Below the pieces are notes generated by a model, which saw only the letters and a program-made list of their open reading frames with translations, was not told the DNA's origin and searched no databases. A stretch of DNA of 64,000 nt, taken from contig CAVYBR010000014.1 of NCBI GenBank assembly GCA_963766765.1, positions 186,001 through 250,000 on the forward strand, in the 5' to 3' direction. Positions within the stretch are counted from its first letter, which is position 1; each line of letters starts with the position of its first letter. Shown here piece by piece: positions 1 through 9,904 of the stretch. A program made the translations under genes and the position numbers. The DNA is from JACCQS01 sp963766765 (GTDB lineage Bacteria; Actinomycetota; Actinomycetes; Mycobacteriales; Geodermatophilaceae).

Positions 1-681
1 GACGAGGTCGGCCTCGTGTACGCCCGCGAGAACCTTCAGTCCACGTCGATGACCCGCCCTGGTCACCGAGCCGTGCACCAGCTCGCGGTCCTCCTCCGGC
101 GCAGCACCGATCATCACCAACACCATTCCGGCGCCGGACCAGCCAAGCGCGGCAGCCTGGCTGGCAAGGGTCTGGGCCGGTTCGCCGCGGAGCAGGCTGT
201 CGATGGCCAGGGCCTCGAGTCGGGCATCCCAGGCCCCGCGGCTCTCGGCGTAGCTCGCATAGATCTGGGCGGCGGCGAAGGCCACCTCCCTGCTGTAGCG
301 CAGGACCCCTTCCCGGAGTTGGGTCTCCGTACCCGGCTCGGCGATCGACTCGATCCGGGATTCGACGACGCCGACGACCACGCGGATGAGATCCACCGTC
401 TGCTTGAGCGACACGGCCCGGGCAAGTTCACGTGGCGCGGTGCCGAACACTTCGTCGGTCAGGCGTGGGGGCACGTCCGGGTCGCGCATCCACTCGACCA
501 ATGCGGAGACGCCAGCCTGGGCCACAAGGGTCACCCACGAGCGTCGATCCGGCGGCATGGAGCGAAACCACGGCAGCAGCTCGTCCATTTTCGAAACGCT
601 CTGGGTGGCCAGCGCGCCGGCTGAACGCTCGAGCCGACGCATCGTCGTCACCATCGGCGAATCTGCTCTGACCCCAGGCAC
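1..681 (-). CDS. PucR/CdaR-type helix-turn-helix transcriptional regulator, N-terminal part (cut by left edge)
   Basis: The minus strand is open from about 681 to the left edge, so the C-terminal helix-turn-helix is outside the window. The product reads MVTTMRRLERSAGALATQ, then LPWFRSMPPDRRSW, TLVAQAGVSALVEWM, FGTAPRELARAVSLKQTV and YSREVAFAAAQIYA. This is the N-terminal pattern of the PucR-like regulator encoded beside aceE in many actinobacteria, such as the mycobacterial Rv2242 type. A GTG at 681 has GGGAGG about 10 bases upstream; ATG at 654 is the alternative start. The overlapping plus-strand frame in the same bases is a shadow without family resemblance. Family is firm, the regulated targets are unknown; proximity to aceE suggests central carbon control by inference only. 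Confidence 0.8.
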   Translation of the reverse strand, partial: MPGVRADSPMVTTMRRLERSAGALATQSVSKMDELLPWFRSMPPDRRSWVTLVAQAGVSALVEWMRDPDVPPRLTDEVFGTAPRELARAVSLKQTVDLIRVVVGVVESRIESIAEPGTETQLREGVLRYSREVAFAAAQIYASYAESRGAWDARLEALAIDSLLRGEPAQTLASQAAALGWSGAGMVLVMIGAAPEEDRELVHGSVTRAGHRRGLKVLAGVHEADLV

Positions 682-752
682 GGGGATGAGCCTCCCATTG
701 CCGCCGGCAGGGAAGTCACCGTCGCGCTTCGGGCACCGGAGACAATGTCACG

Positions 753-1433
753 ATGCGACGCCTGATACTCGGTGCGGTGGCCCTTGCCTCCGTGGTTGCA
801 GTGCTCGGCGCACTGGTCAGCCAGAGTTGGCACCCGCTGCTGGATCTGGACCTCTCGGTCGCCTCAGCCCTGCGGTTTGACGGTGGCGGTAGCCACGGTG
901 TCGACGCTCTCCAAGTACTGACCGCACCGGGATCGACGGGGTTCCGCCTCGTGGTGCTCCTGCCGTTGGCGCTCTTGTACGCCGCGCGCCGCCAGTTCCG
1001 GGTCACCGGCTTCGTCCTGCTGGCGGCGGGAACGGTTGGCCTGCTGACCTCGCTCCTCAAGATCTTGGTGGGCCGGGAACGCCCGACCACTGACGACCCG
1101 CTCGTGTTCGCTCATGGGCTGTCCTACCCGAGCGGGCATTCCTCCGGGGCCGCTGTGCTGGCGGGGGTCCTCATCGTCATCCTCTGGCCACTGGTCAGCC
1201 GCCATTGGCGTCCCTTTCTGGTGGCTGGCCTGACGCTCCTGGCACTCACGGTGGCCTGGACCCGGATCGGGCTGGGAGTCCATTACCTGTCTGACACGGT
1301 TGGCGGCCTATGCCTCGGCGCGGCGGTCGTCCTCGCCTCGATGGCGCTGTTCGGCATGCACCCCGGCGGCCGAGGATGGCTCCCCGAGGGCGGACGGCCT
1401 GATCGAACGCCAGAATCAGCCGGACTCGGGTAG
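753..1433 (+). CDS. PAP2 superfamily phosphatase, membrane
   Basis: A 226-residue polytopic membrane protein with the three phosphatase motifs of the PAP2 family: K103-x6-R110-P111, YPSGH at 125-129 and R171-x5-H177-x3-D181. H129 and H177 would be the catalytic histidines, facing the outer side of the membrane. Members dephosphorylate lipid phosphates such as undecaprenyl pyrophosphate or phosphatidic acid; the substrate here cannot be told. An N-terminal membrane helix is at about residues 5-22. GGAGAC lies before the ATG at 753. It is divergent from the PucR gene, and an amidohydrolase gene follows after 19 bases. Confidence 0.88.
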   Translation: MRRLILGAVALASVVAVLGALVSQSWHPLLDLDLSVASALRFDGGGSHGVDALQVLTAPGSTGFRLVVLLPLALLYAARRQFRVTGFVLLAAGTVGLLTSLLKILVGRERPTTDDPLVFAHGLSYPSGHSSGAAVLAGVLIVILWPLVSRHWRPFLVAGLTLLALTVAWTRIGLGVHYLSDTVGGLCLGAAVVLASMALFGMHPGGRGWLPEGGRPDRTPESAGLG

Positions 1434-1452
1434 CCGGGCATACTCGAGTCGC

Positions 1453-2664
1453 ATGGATAGCCAACTGGATGTGTTGACCGAGGCCGAGCACCTTCACGAC
1501 CGGACCGTCGACTTCCGACGACGGCTGCATCGCCGGCCAGAACTCGGCCTGCAGTTGCCCGAGACGCAAGCCGCGATCCTGACCGAACTCGACGACTTCG
1601 GGTTGGACGTCCGCACCGGAAAGGCACTGAGTTCGGTTGTTGCCGTACTCGAGGGTGCCCACGACGGGCCGACCTACCTCCTGCGCGGCGACATGGATGC
1701 TCTCCCGCTGACCGAGGACACCGGCCTGGACTTCAGCTCCGAGATCAACGGCGCCATGCATGCCTGCGGCCATGACACGCATGTTGCGATGCTGGCGGGT
1801 GCGGCGCGGCTGCTGTCCGACCGTCGAGACGACCTTGCCGGCCGAGTGGTGTTCATGTTCCAGCCGGGCGAGGAGGGCTTTCACGGGGCCCGCTTCATGC
1901 TCGAAGAAGGACTCCTCACGACGGTTCCGGAGGCGCCGGTCATCGGGGGGTTCGCGATCCACATCTCGTCGACGTACGAGAGCGGGACCGTCCACACCCG
2001 CGGCGGGCCGTTCCTGGCCTCGGAGGACCGGATCGAGATCACGGTGTCCGGTCGAGGTGGGCACGCGTCTGCACCACACCACGCGAACGACCCGATCCCG
2101 GCTGCCTGCGAGATCGCGCTCGCGCTGCAGACGATGGTCACGCGGCGCGTGGACGTCTTCGATCCCGCTGTGGTCACCATCGCCTCGTTCGCGGCCGGGA
2201 CGACGCACAACATCATCCCGCCCACCGCGACCCTGCGCGGAACGATGCGGACCCTGTCGGCCGAAACCCGTGCCGAGGTGCGCGAACACGTGCGTCGCAT
2301 TGCCGAGGGGTCGCCGGCAGCACACGGCCTGAGCGCGGAGGTGGAACTCATTCCCGGATACCCGGTCACAGTGAATGACGACGGCGCCGCCGCAGGTGCG
2401 CGCGACGTCGCCACTGCCCTGCTCGGCCCAGAACGCGTGCCGCGCATGGACTTCCCGATCATGGGCGCGGAGGACTGGTCGTACGTGCTCAACGAGGTGC
2501 CCGGCTCGATGGCGTTCCTCGGCGCGTGCCCGCCCGGACTCGACCCGGAGCACGCGCCGGGAAATCATTCCAATCTCGTGGTCTTCGACGAGGCGGCGCT
2601 GTCGACCGGGATCGCCCTCTACTCGGCAGTGGCGCTGGACGCGCTCAAGCCGTCCGGGCCGTAG
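1453..2664 (+). CDS. M20 family metallo-amidohydrolase (amidase/carboxypeptidase type)
   Basis: 403 residues when started at the ATG at 1453; the frame is open further upstream, but the family match begins here (HRRPELGLQLPET). Zinc-site motifs are GDMDALPL at 79-86, CGHDTH at 105-110 and the Glu pair in FQPGEEG at 137-143. The dimerisation-lid signature GGHASAPH and a C-terminal GAEDWSYV follow. M20D enzymes hydrolyse N-acyl or aminobenzoyl amino acids and related amides; the substrate is not predictable from context. The gene ends 7 bases from the end of aceE on the other strand, so the two transcripts converge. Confidence 0.9.
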   Translation: MDSQLDVLTEAEHLHDRTVDFRRRLHRRPELGLQLPETQAAILTELDDFGLDVRTGKALSSVVAVLEGAHDGPTYLLRGDMDALPLTEDTGLDFSSEINGAMHACGHDTHVAMLAGAARLLSDRRDDLAGRVVFMFQPGEEGFHGARFMLEEGLLTTVPEAPVIGGFAIHISSTYESGTVHTRGGPFLASEDRIEITVSGRGGHASAPHHANDPIPAACEIALALQTMVTRRVDVFDPAVVTIASFAAGTTHNIIPPTATLRGTMRTLSAETRAEVREHVRRIAEGSPAAHGLSAEVELIPGYPVTVNDDGAAAGARDVATALLGPERVPRMDFPIMGAEDWSYVLNEVPGSMAFLGACPPGLDPEHAPGNHSNLVVFDEAALSTGIALYSAVALDALKPSGP

Positions 2665-2671
2665 CTGGGGC

Positions 2672-5476
2672 CTACTCGCCGCCGCCTTCCTCGTTGAACA
2701 CGTTCTTGGCGGCGGCCGGGTCCTCGAGGTGATACTTCTCGATCGCCTGAGCCACGACCTCCGCCGGAAGTTCGCCCCGGGTCACCAACGAGGCGAGCAC
2801 CCGTACCGTGATCGATTCTGCATCCACCCGGAAGTGGCGGCGTAACGCCGGACGGGTGTCCGACAGGCCGAACCCGTCGGTGCCCAGCGAGGCGTAGCGC
2901 CCCTTCTCGCCGGCCAGGTACGGCGCAAGCAGGTCAGGGACCGCGCGCATCCAGTCCGACACCGCCACGATGGGACCTGGTGCATCAGCCAGTCGCCGGA
3001 CCACGTACGGGGTACGCGGCGGCGCATCGGAGTGCATCAGATTCCAGTCGTCGGTCGCCTGAGGCCTCCCGGCGCAGTTCCGTCCAGGACGTCACCGACC
3101 AGACATCTGCGGCCACGTTCCAGTCCTCGGCCAGCAGTTTCTGGGCTCGTATCCCCCAGGGGACGCCGACACCTGAGGCGAGGATCTGTGCCCGCCGGCC
3201 CGGTCCCACCCTGTGCCGCCGGGGCGTAGAGATGGATACCGGCAAGGATCCCGTCCACGTCCACGTCCTCGGGCTCAGCGGGCTGGACGTAGGGCTCGTT
3301 GTAGACGGTGAGGTAGTAGAAGACGTCGGGCGACCGCTGCGCAGGATCATCCCCGGTCATTCGCAACAGGCCGTCCCGCACGATGTGCCCCAACTCGAAG
3401 CCGAAGGCCGGGTCGTAGGTGACCACCGCCGGGTTCGTCGCCGCGAGCAGGATCGAGTGCCCGTCCTCGTGCTGCAGGCCTTCGCCGTTCAGGGTCGTTC
3501 GCCCGGCGGTGGCACCGAGGGCGAAGCCGCGGGTCATCTGGTCGGCGGCGGCCCAGAAGCTGTCACCGGTGCGCTGGAAGCCGAACATCGAATAGAAGAT
3601 GTAGATCGGGATCATCATCTCGCCGTGCGTGGCATATGACGAGCCAGCGGCGGTGAACGAAGCCGTCGAGCCGGCCTCGTTGATCCCCTCGTGCAGGATC
3701 TGACCGGTCTCGGACTCCTTGTAGGACAGCATCAGGTCCTTGTCGACCGAGGTGTAGGTCTGGCCATGCGGTGAGTAGATCTTCTGGACCGGGAAGAGCG
3801 AATCCATCCCGAAGGTGCGTGCCTCGTCAGGGATGATCGGGACGAAGCGCGGGCCCATCTCCTTGTCCTTGAGCAGGTCGCGGAAGAGCCGGACGAATGC
3901 CATGGTGGTGGCAACCTCCTGCTTACCCGAGCCACGCCGGACCGCGTCGTAGGCTTGCGCACCCGGCTGGGCGAGCGGCTTCGCAGTCACGATGCGCTTG
4001 GGTACCACGCCGCCCAACCGCCGGCGCCGGTCGGCCATGTAGTGCAGTTCCTCCGAGTCGGCTGCCGGCTTGAAAGTAGGGCGGCAGTTTCTCGTCGAGC
4101 GCCTCATCCGGGATGTCCAGATAGAGCCGGTCGCGGAGTCCCTTGAGATCATCCAGGGTCAGCTTCTTCATCTGGTGGGTGGAGTTGCGGCCCTCGAAGT
4201 GACTGCCCAGGGTCCAGCCCTTGATCGTCTTGGCGAGAATCACGGTCGGCTGTCCGGTGTGCCGCTCGGCGGCCTGGAAGGCGGCGTAGACCTTTCGGTA
4301 GTCGTGGCCACCGCGCTTGAGTGCCCAGATCTCGTCGTCGGTCATCCCGGCGACCATGGCGGCCGTCCGAGGATCGCGACCGAAGAAGTGGTCGCGGACG
4401 AACTTGCCGTTGTTGGCCTTGTAGGTCTGGTAGTCCCCGTCCGGTGTCGCGTTCATGACATTGACCAGGGCGCCGTCGAGATCCTTGGCCAGTAAGGCAT
4501 CCCACTCCCGGCCCCAGATGACTTTGATGACGTTCCAGCCCGCACCGCGGAAGAAGGACTCCAACTCCTGGATGATCTTGCCGTTGCCTCGGACCGGGCC
4601 GTCCAGCCGCTGCAGGTTGCAATTGATCACGAAGGTCAGGTTGTCGAGCTCCTCGCGGGCAGCTATCCCGATCGCGCCCAACGACTCCGGCTCGTCCATT
4701 TCGCCGTCGCCCAGGAACGCCCAGACATGCTGGTCGGAGGTGTCCTTGATCCCACGGTGGTGCAGATACCGGTCGAAGCGCGCCTGATAGATGGCGTTCA
4801 GACGGCCCGAGGCCCATCGACACCGTCGGGAACTCCCAGAACTCCGGCATCAACCTCGGATGCGGGTAGGACGACAGACCGCCGCCCGGATGCGAGAGCT
4901 CCTGCCGGAAGCCGTCGAGCTGACTCTCGGTCAACCGGCCCTCGAGGAAGGCACGGGCATAGATCCCGGGCGAGGCGTGGCCCTGGAAGTAGATGTGGTC
5001 GCCGCCGCCGGGGTGGTCGCGACCGCGGAAGAAGTGGTTGAAGCCGACCTCGTACAGGGCAGCGCTCGAGGCGTAGGTCGAGATGTGCCCGCCGACGCCG
5101 ACCCCGGCCGCTGCGCGCGATGGACCATGATCGCGGCGTTCCAGCGGATGTAGGCCCGGATCCGTCGTTCGATGTGCTCATCGCCCGGGAAGTCCGGCTC
5201 CCGCTCGGGCGGGATCGTGTTGATGTAGTCCGTACTGCGCAATGCCGGCACGCCGACCTGCCGCTCCCGGGCGCGCTCGAGCAGCCGGAGCAGGATGTAG
5301 CGCGCGCGCTCTCGCCCGGCGCTACCGACGACGGCGTCGAGGGATTCCAGCCATTCACCCGTCTCATCGGGATCGAGGTCGGGCAACTGGCTGGGCAGGC
5401 CATCGGTGATGACCGGTGCGCCGGCCCTGGCCGCAGGGCGGTGAAGGTCGGGATCCCCGCCATGTGTTCGCGTCAT
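2672..5476 (-). pseudogene. aceE: Pyruvate dehydrogenase E1 component AceE, broken by about five frameshifts
   Basis: Homodimeric-type E1 of the pyruvate dehydrogenase complex, which uses thiamine diphosphate to decarboxylate pyruvate and acetylate the lipoyl groups of E2. Conserved segments occur in order but in different minus-strand frames: RSTDYINTIP, then VGVGGHISTYA, GDGEMDEPESLGA, KLPPYFKPAADSEELHYM, NGEGLQHEDGHS, DVWSVTSWTEL and LGTDGFGLSDTR. The frame changes near 5105 (one G missing in a G run), 4800, 4072, 3215 and 3062; most others are explained by one extra base. Between the breaks the protein is well conserved over the usual length of about 920 residues. I start at the ATG at 5476; GTG at 5512 is possible. 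Either a recent multiply broken gene or consensus errors; no second copy is visible here. Confidence 0.85.
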
Positions 5477-5617
5477 GACTCCATCGTCGTGCCTACGGGC
5501 TTCTGATGCCACATCGGCCCCCCATCAGCAGCCGTTCAGGAACAGGTCGGGCATGCCTTAGGCTCCACGTGATTACGTCATAAGGTCGGCTTGGGGCCGA
5601 CCACGGAGGGAGACGAC

Positions 5618-6121
5618 GTGCGGCTGCGCATGGTCCTGGGGTTGGTCGGGTGGAGCACGGCTCTGCTCGCGCTCGGTGCCTGCACCAGCAGTATCGCGGG
5701 TACCCCGACCTTCGCCGGCCCCACGCAGACGACCGAGGAGTCCACAGAGGAATCCACGGAGTCGACCGAGGATTCCACCGAGGAGACCTCCACCGGCGAC
5801 ACGGATGAATTCGTGGCGTGCCTGACGGTGCCCTACCTCTATGACACGGCCAACACCAACTTCATTGCCCTTGCCGACGCGACAACTGCCGGCACCCCGA
5901 CCGACCTGACCACTGACAGCGTGGCGGCCGACTTCGCCGCCGCCGTCACAGCAGCCCAGTCGTACCTGGACCCGCTTCCGCCAGGTGCCGTGCGCAACTC
6001 GGTGCAGGCCGCGCAGGATGCCGCAAGCGCCCTGCGAGACGGACTGCTCGCTGGCAGCGCGGTCGACAATTTCTCGTTGAATGCAGCGTTGGATTCCTTC
6101 GCAACGTCGTGTGAGTTCTGA
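5618..6121 (+). CDS. Secreted lipoprotein of unknown function with an acidic Thr/Ser/Glu linker
   Basis: 167 residues from the GTG at 5618, which follows GGAGGGA by 6 bases; a TTG at 5591 would also be in frame but lacks a site. The N-terminus is a lipoprotein signal (RLRMVLGL, hydrophobic stretch, lipobox LGAC with C22), so it should be anchored to the outer face of the cell membrane. Residues about 38-66 are a low-complexity TTEESTEEST-like linker. The rest is a small alpha-helical domain with two cysteines (ACLTVPY and SCEF) that could pair. I do not recognise the family. It is divergent from aceE with about 140 bases between. Confidence 0.75.
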   Translation: MRLRMVLGLVGWSTALLALGACTSSIAGTPTFAGPTQTTEESTEESTESTEDSTEETSTGDTDEFVACLTVPYLYDTANTNFIALADATTAGTPTDLTTDSVAADFAAAVTAAQSYLDPLPPGAVRNSVQAAQDAASALRDGLLAGSAVDNFSLNAALDSFATSCEF

Positions 6122-6151
6122 TGTTGTCTGATCCTTCTCAGAGATCGCGGA

Positions 6152-6587
6152 ATGGTTGACATGGCTGGCGAGCAGAGCGACAACTCCCTGGGAGCGCGGC
6201 TGGGCATCAAGCCCGGCATGGTCGTACAGGAGTGGGGGTACGACGACGACGTCGACGACGACCTCCGGGCGGCGGCCGAGGAGGCCTGCGGAAGCGAGCT
6301 GGTGGATGAGGACTCCGACGAAGTCGTGGACGTCGCCCTCCTCTGGTTCCGCGACTCCGATGGCGACCTCATCGACGCGCTCGTGGATGCGGGGACATCG
6401 TTGGCCGAGAACGGGGTGATCTGGCTGCTCAGTCCCAAGTCCGGGCGGCCGGGTCATGTCGCACCCAGCGATGTCACTGAGGCGGCGCCTACTGCGGGCT
6501 TGTCACAGACCAGCAGCATCAGCGCGGCGCCGGACTGGTCCGGTACGCGATCTGGTCGCGCCCAAGACCGCTCGTACCCGCCGCTGA
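6152..6587 (+). CDS. DUF3052 family protein; C-terminus displaced by an apparent one-base insertion
   Basis: Acidic cytoplasmic protein of the actinobacterial DUF3052 family (Rv2239c-like), commonly found by aceE; function unknown. Family blocks are ARLGIKPGMVVQEWGYDDD, LVDEDSDEVVDVALLW and PTAGLQTSS-like SISAAPDWSGTR. After GTR the family continues LVAPK; that sequence (LVAPKTARTRR, then TGA at 6585-6587) is present in the next frame. An extra base near 6549 therefore throws the straight frame out of register, and that frame would run on to 6703, through the tRNA gene. The end given is the frame-corrected one. Start ATG 6152; ATG 6161 is also possible. Confidence 0.8.
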
Positions 6588-6622
6588 ACTGCCGACCCCA
6601 TAGGCTGAGTCGGCCGCAGTCC

Positions 6623-6695
6623 GGGCGCGTAGCTCAGCGGTCAGAGCACTCGGCTTACAACCGAGCGGTCGCTGGTTCGATCCCAGCCGCGCCCA
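6623..6695 (+). tRNA. tRNA-Val (anticodon TAC)
   Basis: The cloverleaf reads directly. The acceptor stem GGGCGCG (6623-6629) pairs perfectly with CGCGCCC (6688-6694). The D arm is GCTC...GAGC. The anticodon stem CTCGG/CCGAG encloses the loop CTTACAA with anticodon TAC, reading GTA valine codons. The T arm is GCTGG-TTCGATC-CCAGC. The discriminator base is A6695, and CCA is not encoded. The Nif3 gene starts only two bases downstream. Confidence 0.97.
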
Positions 6696-6696
6696 C

Positions 6697-7866
6697 GTGT
6701 TGAGCCTCGCCAGCGCCGTCGCCGCGCTCGAGGCGCGGTACGACCCGGCGCTGGCCGAGCCCTGGGATTCGGTCGGCCTGGTGTGTGGGGACCCGGACGC
6801 GTCCGTGACCCGGGTGCTGTTCGCGATCGACCCGGTCGCCACCACCGTTGATGAGGCGATCGAGTTCGGGGCAGATCTGCTGGTCACCCATCACCCGCTG
6901 TTTCTCACCGCGGTGCACGGCGTGCCCGCGACAGACCCCAAAGGGCGGCTCGTCCACCGGTTGATCTCGGCGGGATGCGGACTCTTCGTCGCCCACACCA
7001 ACGCTGACCGTGCCCAGCCGGGCGTCAACGACGCCCTGGCCGCGACGATCGGGCTGGCTGACAGCGAGCCGCTCGACCCGGCCGGCAGTCCGCTCATGGA
7101 CAAGATCATCACCTTCGTGCCGACCGAGTCCGCACAACGCATCGTCGATGCGCTCAGCGACGCCGGTGCTGGTGCCATCGGCGACTACCGACGGGCCGCT
7201 TTCTTGAGCGAGGGCACCGGAACCTTCCTCCCGCAAGCGGGAGCCAAACCCAGCGTCGGTTCGGTCGGGAAGATCGAAGAAGTTGCAGAGACCCGGATCG
7301 AGATGGTGCTGCCCCGATTCCGCCGGGCCGCGATCGTTCAGGCGCTCCGGGCAGCTCATCCGTACGAGGAGCCGGCGTTCGACCTGATCGCGCTGGCCGG
7401 GCCGCCGAGCTCGACGCTCGGTCTGGGGCGGATCGGCCAGCTGGCCCAAACGATGTCGCTGCGCGAGTTCGCCACCCAGGTAGCTGGCGCGCTGCCACCA
7501 ACCGCCGGCGGGATCCGCATCGCCGGCGACCTGGACTCCGCGGTCCGCACGGTCGCAGTCTGCGGTGGGTCGGGAGGATCGCTGATCACGACCGCCCAGT
7601 CGGCGGGTGCGGATGCCTTCCTCACCTCTGACCTGCGCCATCATGTCGTGAGCGAGGCGCGCGAGTCCGATGACCTTTCGCTGCTCGACGCGGCCCACTG
7701 GGCGACGGAATGGCCATGGCTCTCGCAAGCTGCCCGTTTGTTGCGCCAGGATGTCGCCGACGCCAAGATCGAGGTCTCGGTGTCCGCCCGGCGGACTGAT
7801 CCTTGGATCGCCGCGGCGCAGGCCACGTCGACGCAGGAGGCACCTGATGACGGAGAGCAGCGATGA
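6697..7866 (+). CDS. Nif3-like dinuclear metal centre protein
   Basis: 389-residue member of the Nif3/YbgI family (GTP cyclohydrolase I type 2-like), a toroidal hexamer binding two metals per subunit; biochemical role unsettled. Visible are EPWDSVGLVCGDP, the metal-binding THHPLF at 64-69, FVAHTNAD, an internal PII-like insert with AHPYEEPAFD, and a C-terminal DAAHWATEWP that supplies metal ligands. The GTG at 6697 fits the normal family N-terminus (LASAVAALEARYDP), yet it lies two bases after the tRNA and has no ribosome site, so translation is probably leaderless or follows tRNA processing. The DUF3311 gene overlaps its 3' end. Confidence 0.9.
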   Translation: MLSLASAVAALEARYDPALAEPWDSVGLVCGDPDASVTRVLFAIDPVATTVDEAIEFGADLLVTHHPLFLTAVHGVPATDPKGRLVHRLISAGCGLFVAHTNADRAQPGVNDALAATIGLADSEPLDPAGSPLMDKIITFVPTESAQRIVDALSDAGAGAIGDYRRAAFLSEGTGTFLPQAGAKPSVGSVGKIEEVAETRIEMVLPRFRRAAIVQALRAAHPYEEPAFDLIALAGPPSSTLGLGRIGQLAQTMSLREFATQVAGALPPTAGGIRIAGDLDSAVRTVAVCGGSGGSLITTAQSAGADAFLTSDLRHHVVSEARESDDLSLLDAAHWATEWPWLSQAARLLRQDVADAKIEVSVSARRTDPWIAAAQATSTQEAPDDGEQR

Positions 7867-8194
7867 CAGCCCGGACCTGAGTCAGGCGCCGGCGCCCGAG
7901 AGCGCCCGCACCGACCGACAGCGCAAGAACGATCGGCAGCACCGCAACGACCGAAGCCCTTGGAACTGGTTGCTCGTGATCCCGGTCGTCCTGTGCCTGC
8001 TCGTCCCGTTCTACAACCGCGTGGAGCCGACGCTGTTCGGCTGGCCGTTCTTCTACTGGGGCCAGCTTCTCGCCTTTGTGGCCGTCGGCGTGATCACCAC
8101 CAGCATCGTCTATCAGAAGACCAAGACGAGAAAGGATCCGGACGCAGACCGGGACCGCTCAGACACCCGTACGGCTGACGGACAGGGGCGCTGA
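7847..8194 (+). CDS. DUF3311 small membrane protein, symporter partner
   Basis: 115 residues from the ATG at 7847, which has AGGAGG at the right distance and overlaps the Nif3 stop by 20 bases. A charged N-terminus of about 42 residues is followed by two membrane helices (WNWLLVIPVVLCLLVPF and the FYWGQLLAFVAVGVITTSIVY region) with the DUF3311 signature NRVEPTLFGWPFFYWGQ. The C-terminus is charged. DUF3311 genes typically lie directly before solute:sodium symporters of the MctP type, as here with a 2-base gap, and the protein is taken to be a small accessory subunit. Confidence 0.88.
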   Translation: MTESSDDSPDLSQAPAPESARTDRQRKNDRQHRNDRSPWNWLLVIPVVLCLLVPFYNRVEPTLFGWPFFYWGQLLAFVAVGVITTSIVYQKTKTRKDPDADRDRSDTRTADGQGR

Positions 8195-8196
8195 CC

Positions 8197-9830
8197 ATGG
8201 AGGGCATCAAGACGACCGAGCTCGTCATCTTCATCTTCTTCTTCCTCCTGGTGACCGGCTTGGGTTTCTACGCCGCGCGCTGGCGCCGCCCGAAAGACCT
8301 GCTGCACCTGGACGAGTGGGGGTTGGGCGGGCGCAACTTCGGTTCCTGGGTCACCTGGTTCCTGGTCGGCGGTGACCTCTATACCGCCTACACGTTCGTC
8401 GCCGTTCCAGCTCTGATGTTCGGCGCCGGTGCGGCCGGCTTCTTCGCGGTGCCGTACACGATCATGATCTATCCGATCTTCTTCCTGATCTTGATCCGGC
8501 TGTGGTCGGTGTCGCACGTGCGCGGGTACGTGACTCCTGCGGACTTCGTCCGCGGGCGCTGGGACTCGCCGACCATGGCGCTCCTGGTCGCCATCACCGG
8601 AATCGTGGCGACGATGCCCTACATCGCCCTGCAGTTGGTCGGCATCGAGGCGGTCCTGAAGACGATGGGTGTCCAGGGTGAGATCCCCATCGTCGTGGCG
8701 TTCATCATCCTTGCGCTCTACACGTACAGCTCCGGACTGCGAGCGCCAGCGCTGATCGCGTTCGTCAAGGACATCCTGATCTACCTGACGATCATCGTTG
8801 CGGTCATCGTGATCCCGTCCAAGCTCGGCGGATGGGATGTCATCTTCGGCGCGGCGGAGGAGAAGTTCGGCTCCGGCGCCGGTGTCCTATTGCCATCAAC
8901 CGGCCAATTGCAGTACGCCACACTGGCTCTGGGCTCGGCTCTGGCGCTGTTCCTCTACCCGCACTCGATCACCGGCGTCCTGGCCTCGAAAAACCGGGAT
9001 GTCATCAAGCGCAACATGTCCGCGTTGCCGGCCTACAGCCTGGCGCTGGGACTCCTTGCGCTGCTCGGGTTCATGGCCATCGCCAACGGCACCACCCCGG
9101 TAGGGGGGGACGGAAACACGATCGTGCCGGCTCTGTTGGAGGACATGTTCCCCGACTGGTTCGCCGGCGTTGCCTTTGCGGCCATCGGCATCGGTGCGCT
9201 GGTGCCAGCGGCGATCATGTCGATCGCAGCGGCCAACCTGTTCACCCGCAACATCTACAAGGAGTACTTCCGCAAGAACGCGACCAGCCGCGACAGGAGG
9301 CGAAGGTCGCGAAGATCGCCTCGCTGGTGGTCAAGTTGGGCGCGCTCGAGGTGATCATCTTCATCGACCCGCAGTTCTCGATCGACCTGCAACTGATCGG
9401 CGGCGTGATCATCCTGCAGACGCTTCCCGGCCCTGGTCCTCGGCCTGTTCACCCGCTGGTTCCACCGGTGGGCGCTCATCGTCGGCTGGGTGGCCGGGAT
9501 GGGCGTGGGCATGCTGATGCTCTACAACATCCAGCGGATCGACCCGGCCACCGGCGACGTGATCCGTGAGCACTTCGGTGGCTCGGCCTTCGCCCTGTCG
9601 AAGCTCGGCTGGACACGCCGACGACGATCTACACCGGATTCATCGCCATGCTCGTGAACCTGCTGTTCACGGTCGTCGCGACATTCGTCTTCCGGGCGAT
9701 GAAGGTCCCCGAGGGCACCGACGGCACGGCACCCGAGGACTACATCGCCGACGAGGGCGACCCGCGGGTGCACGAGCTGCCCGACCCGTTGGAGGACCGT
9801 CGGTGCCGTCCGGCGGCGGCCGAACGCTAG
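8197..9830 (+). pseudogene. mctP: Solute:sodium symporter, MctP monocarboxylate type, with three frameshifts
   Basis: Member of the SSS family, closest in pattern to actinobacterial MctP/MctC carriers of acetate, pyruvate and propionate. Frame 1 gives about 365 intact residues (GLGGRNFGSWVTWFLVGGD, YVTPADFVRGRW, NLFTRNIYKEY). The protein then continues in other frames: QEAKVAKIASLVVKLGAL after a slip near 9285, PALVLGLFTRWFHRWALI after one extra C near 9425, and DTPTTIYTGFIAMLVNLLF after a slip near 9612, ending in DEGDPRVHELPDP. Corrected, the length is about 540 residues, normal for the family. Translationally coupled to DUF3311. Function is lost only if the indels are real. Confidence 0.8.
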
Positions 9831-9904
9831 GCGCCGAGCTCGAGCGGTTGGTGTGCCAGGCCGACGAAGGTGCGTGAATCGTCGCGGCGGGTAGGTTCTC
9901 TGGC

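Noticed and set aside
16..624. 202-codon plus-strand frame at the left end
   Set aside because: The minus strand in the same bases encodes recognisable PucR-family sequence; the plus frame has no start site or family resemblance.
3037..4152. Separate genes within the aceE region
   Set aside because: The frames are consecutive pieces of one AceE protein joined by single-base slips, not independent genes.
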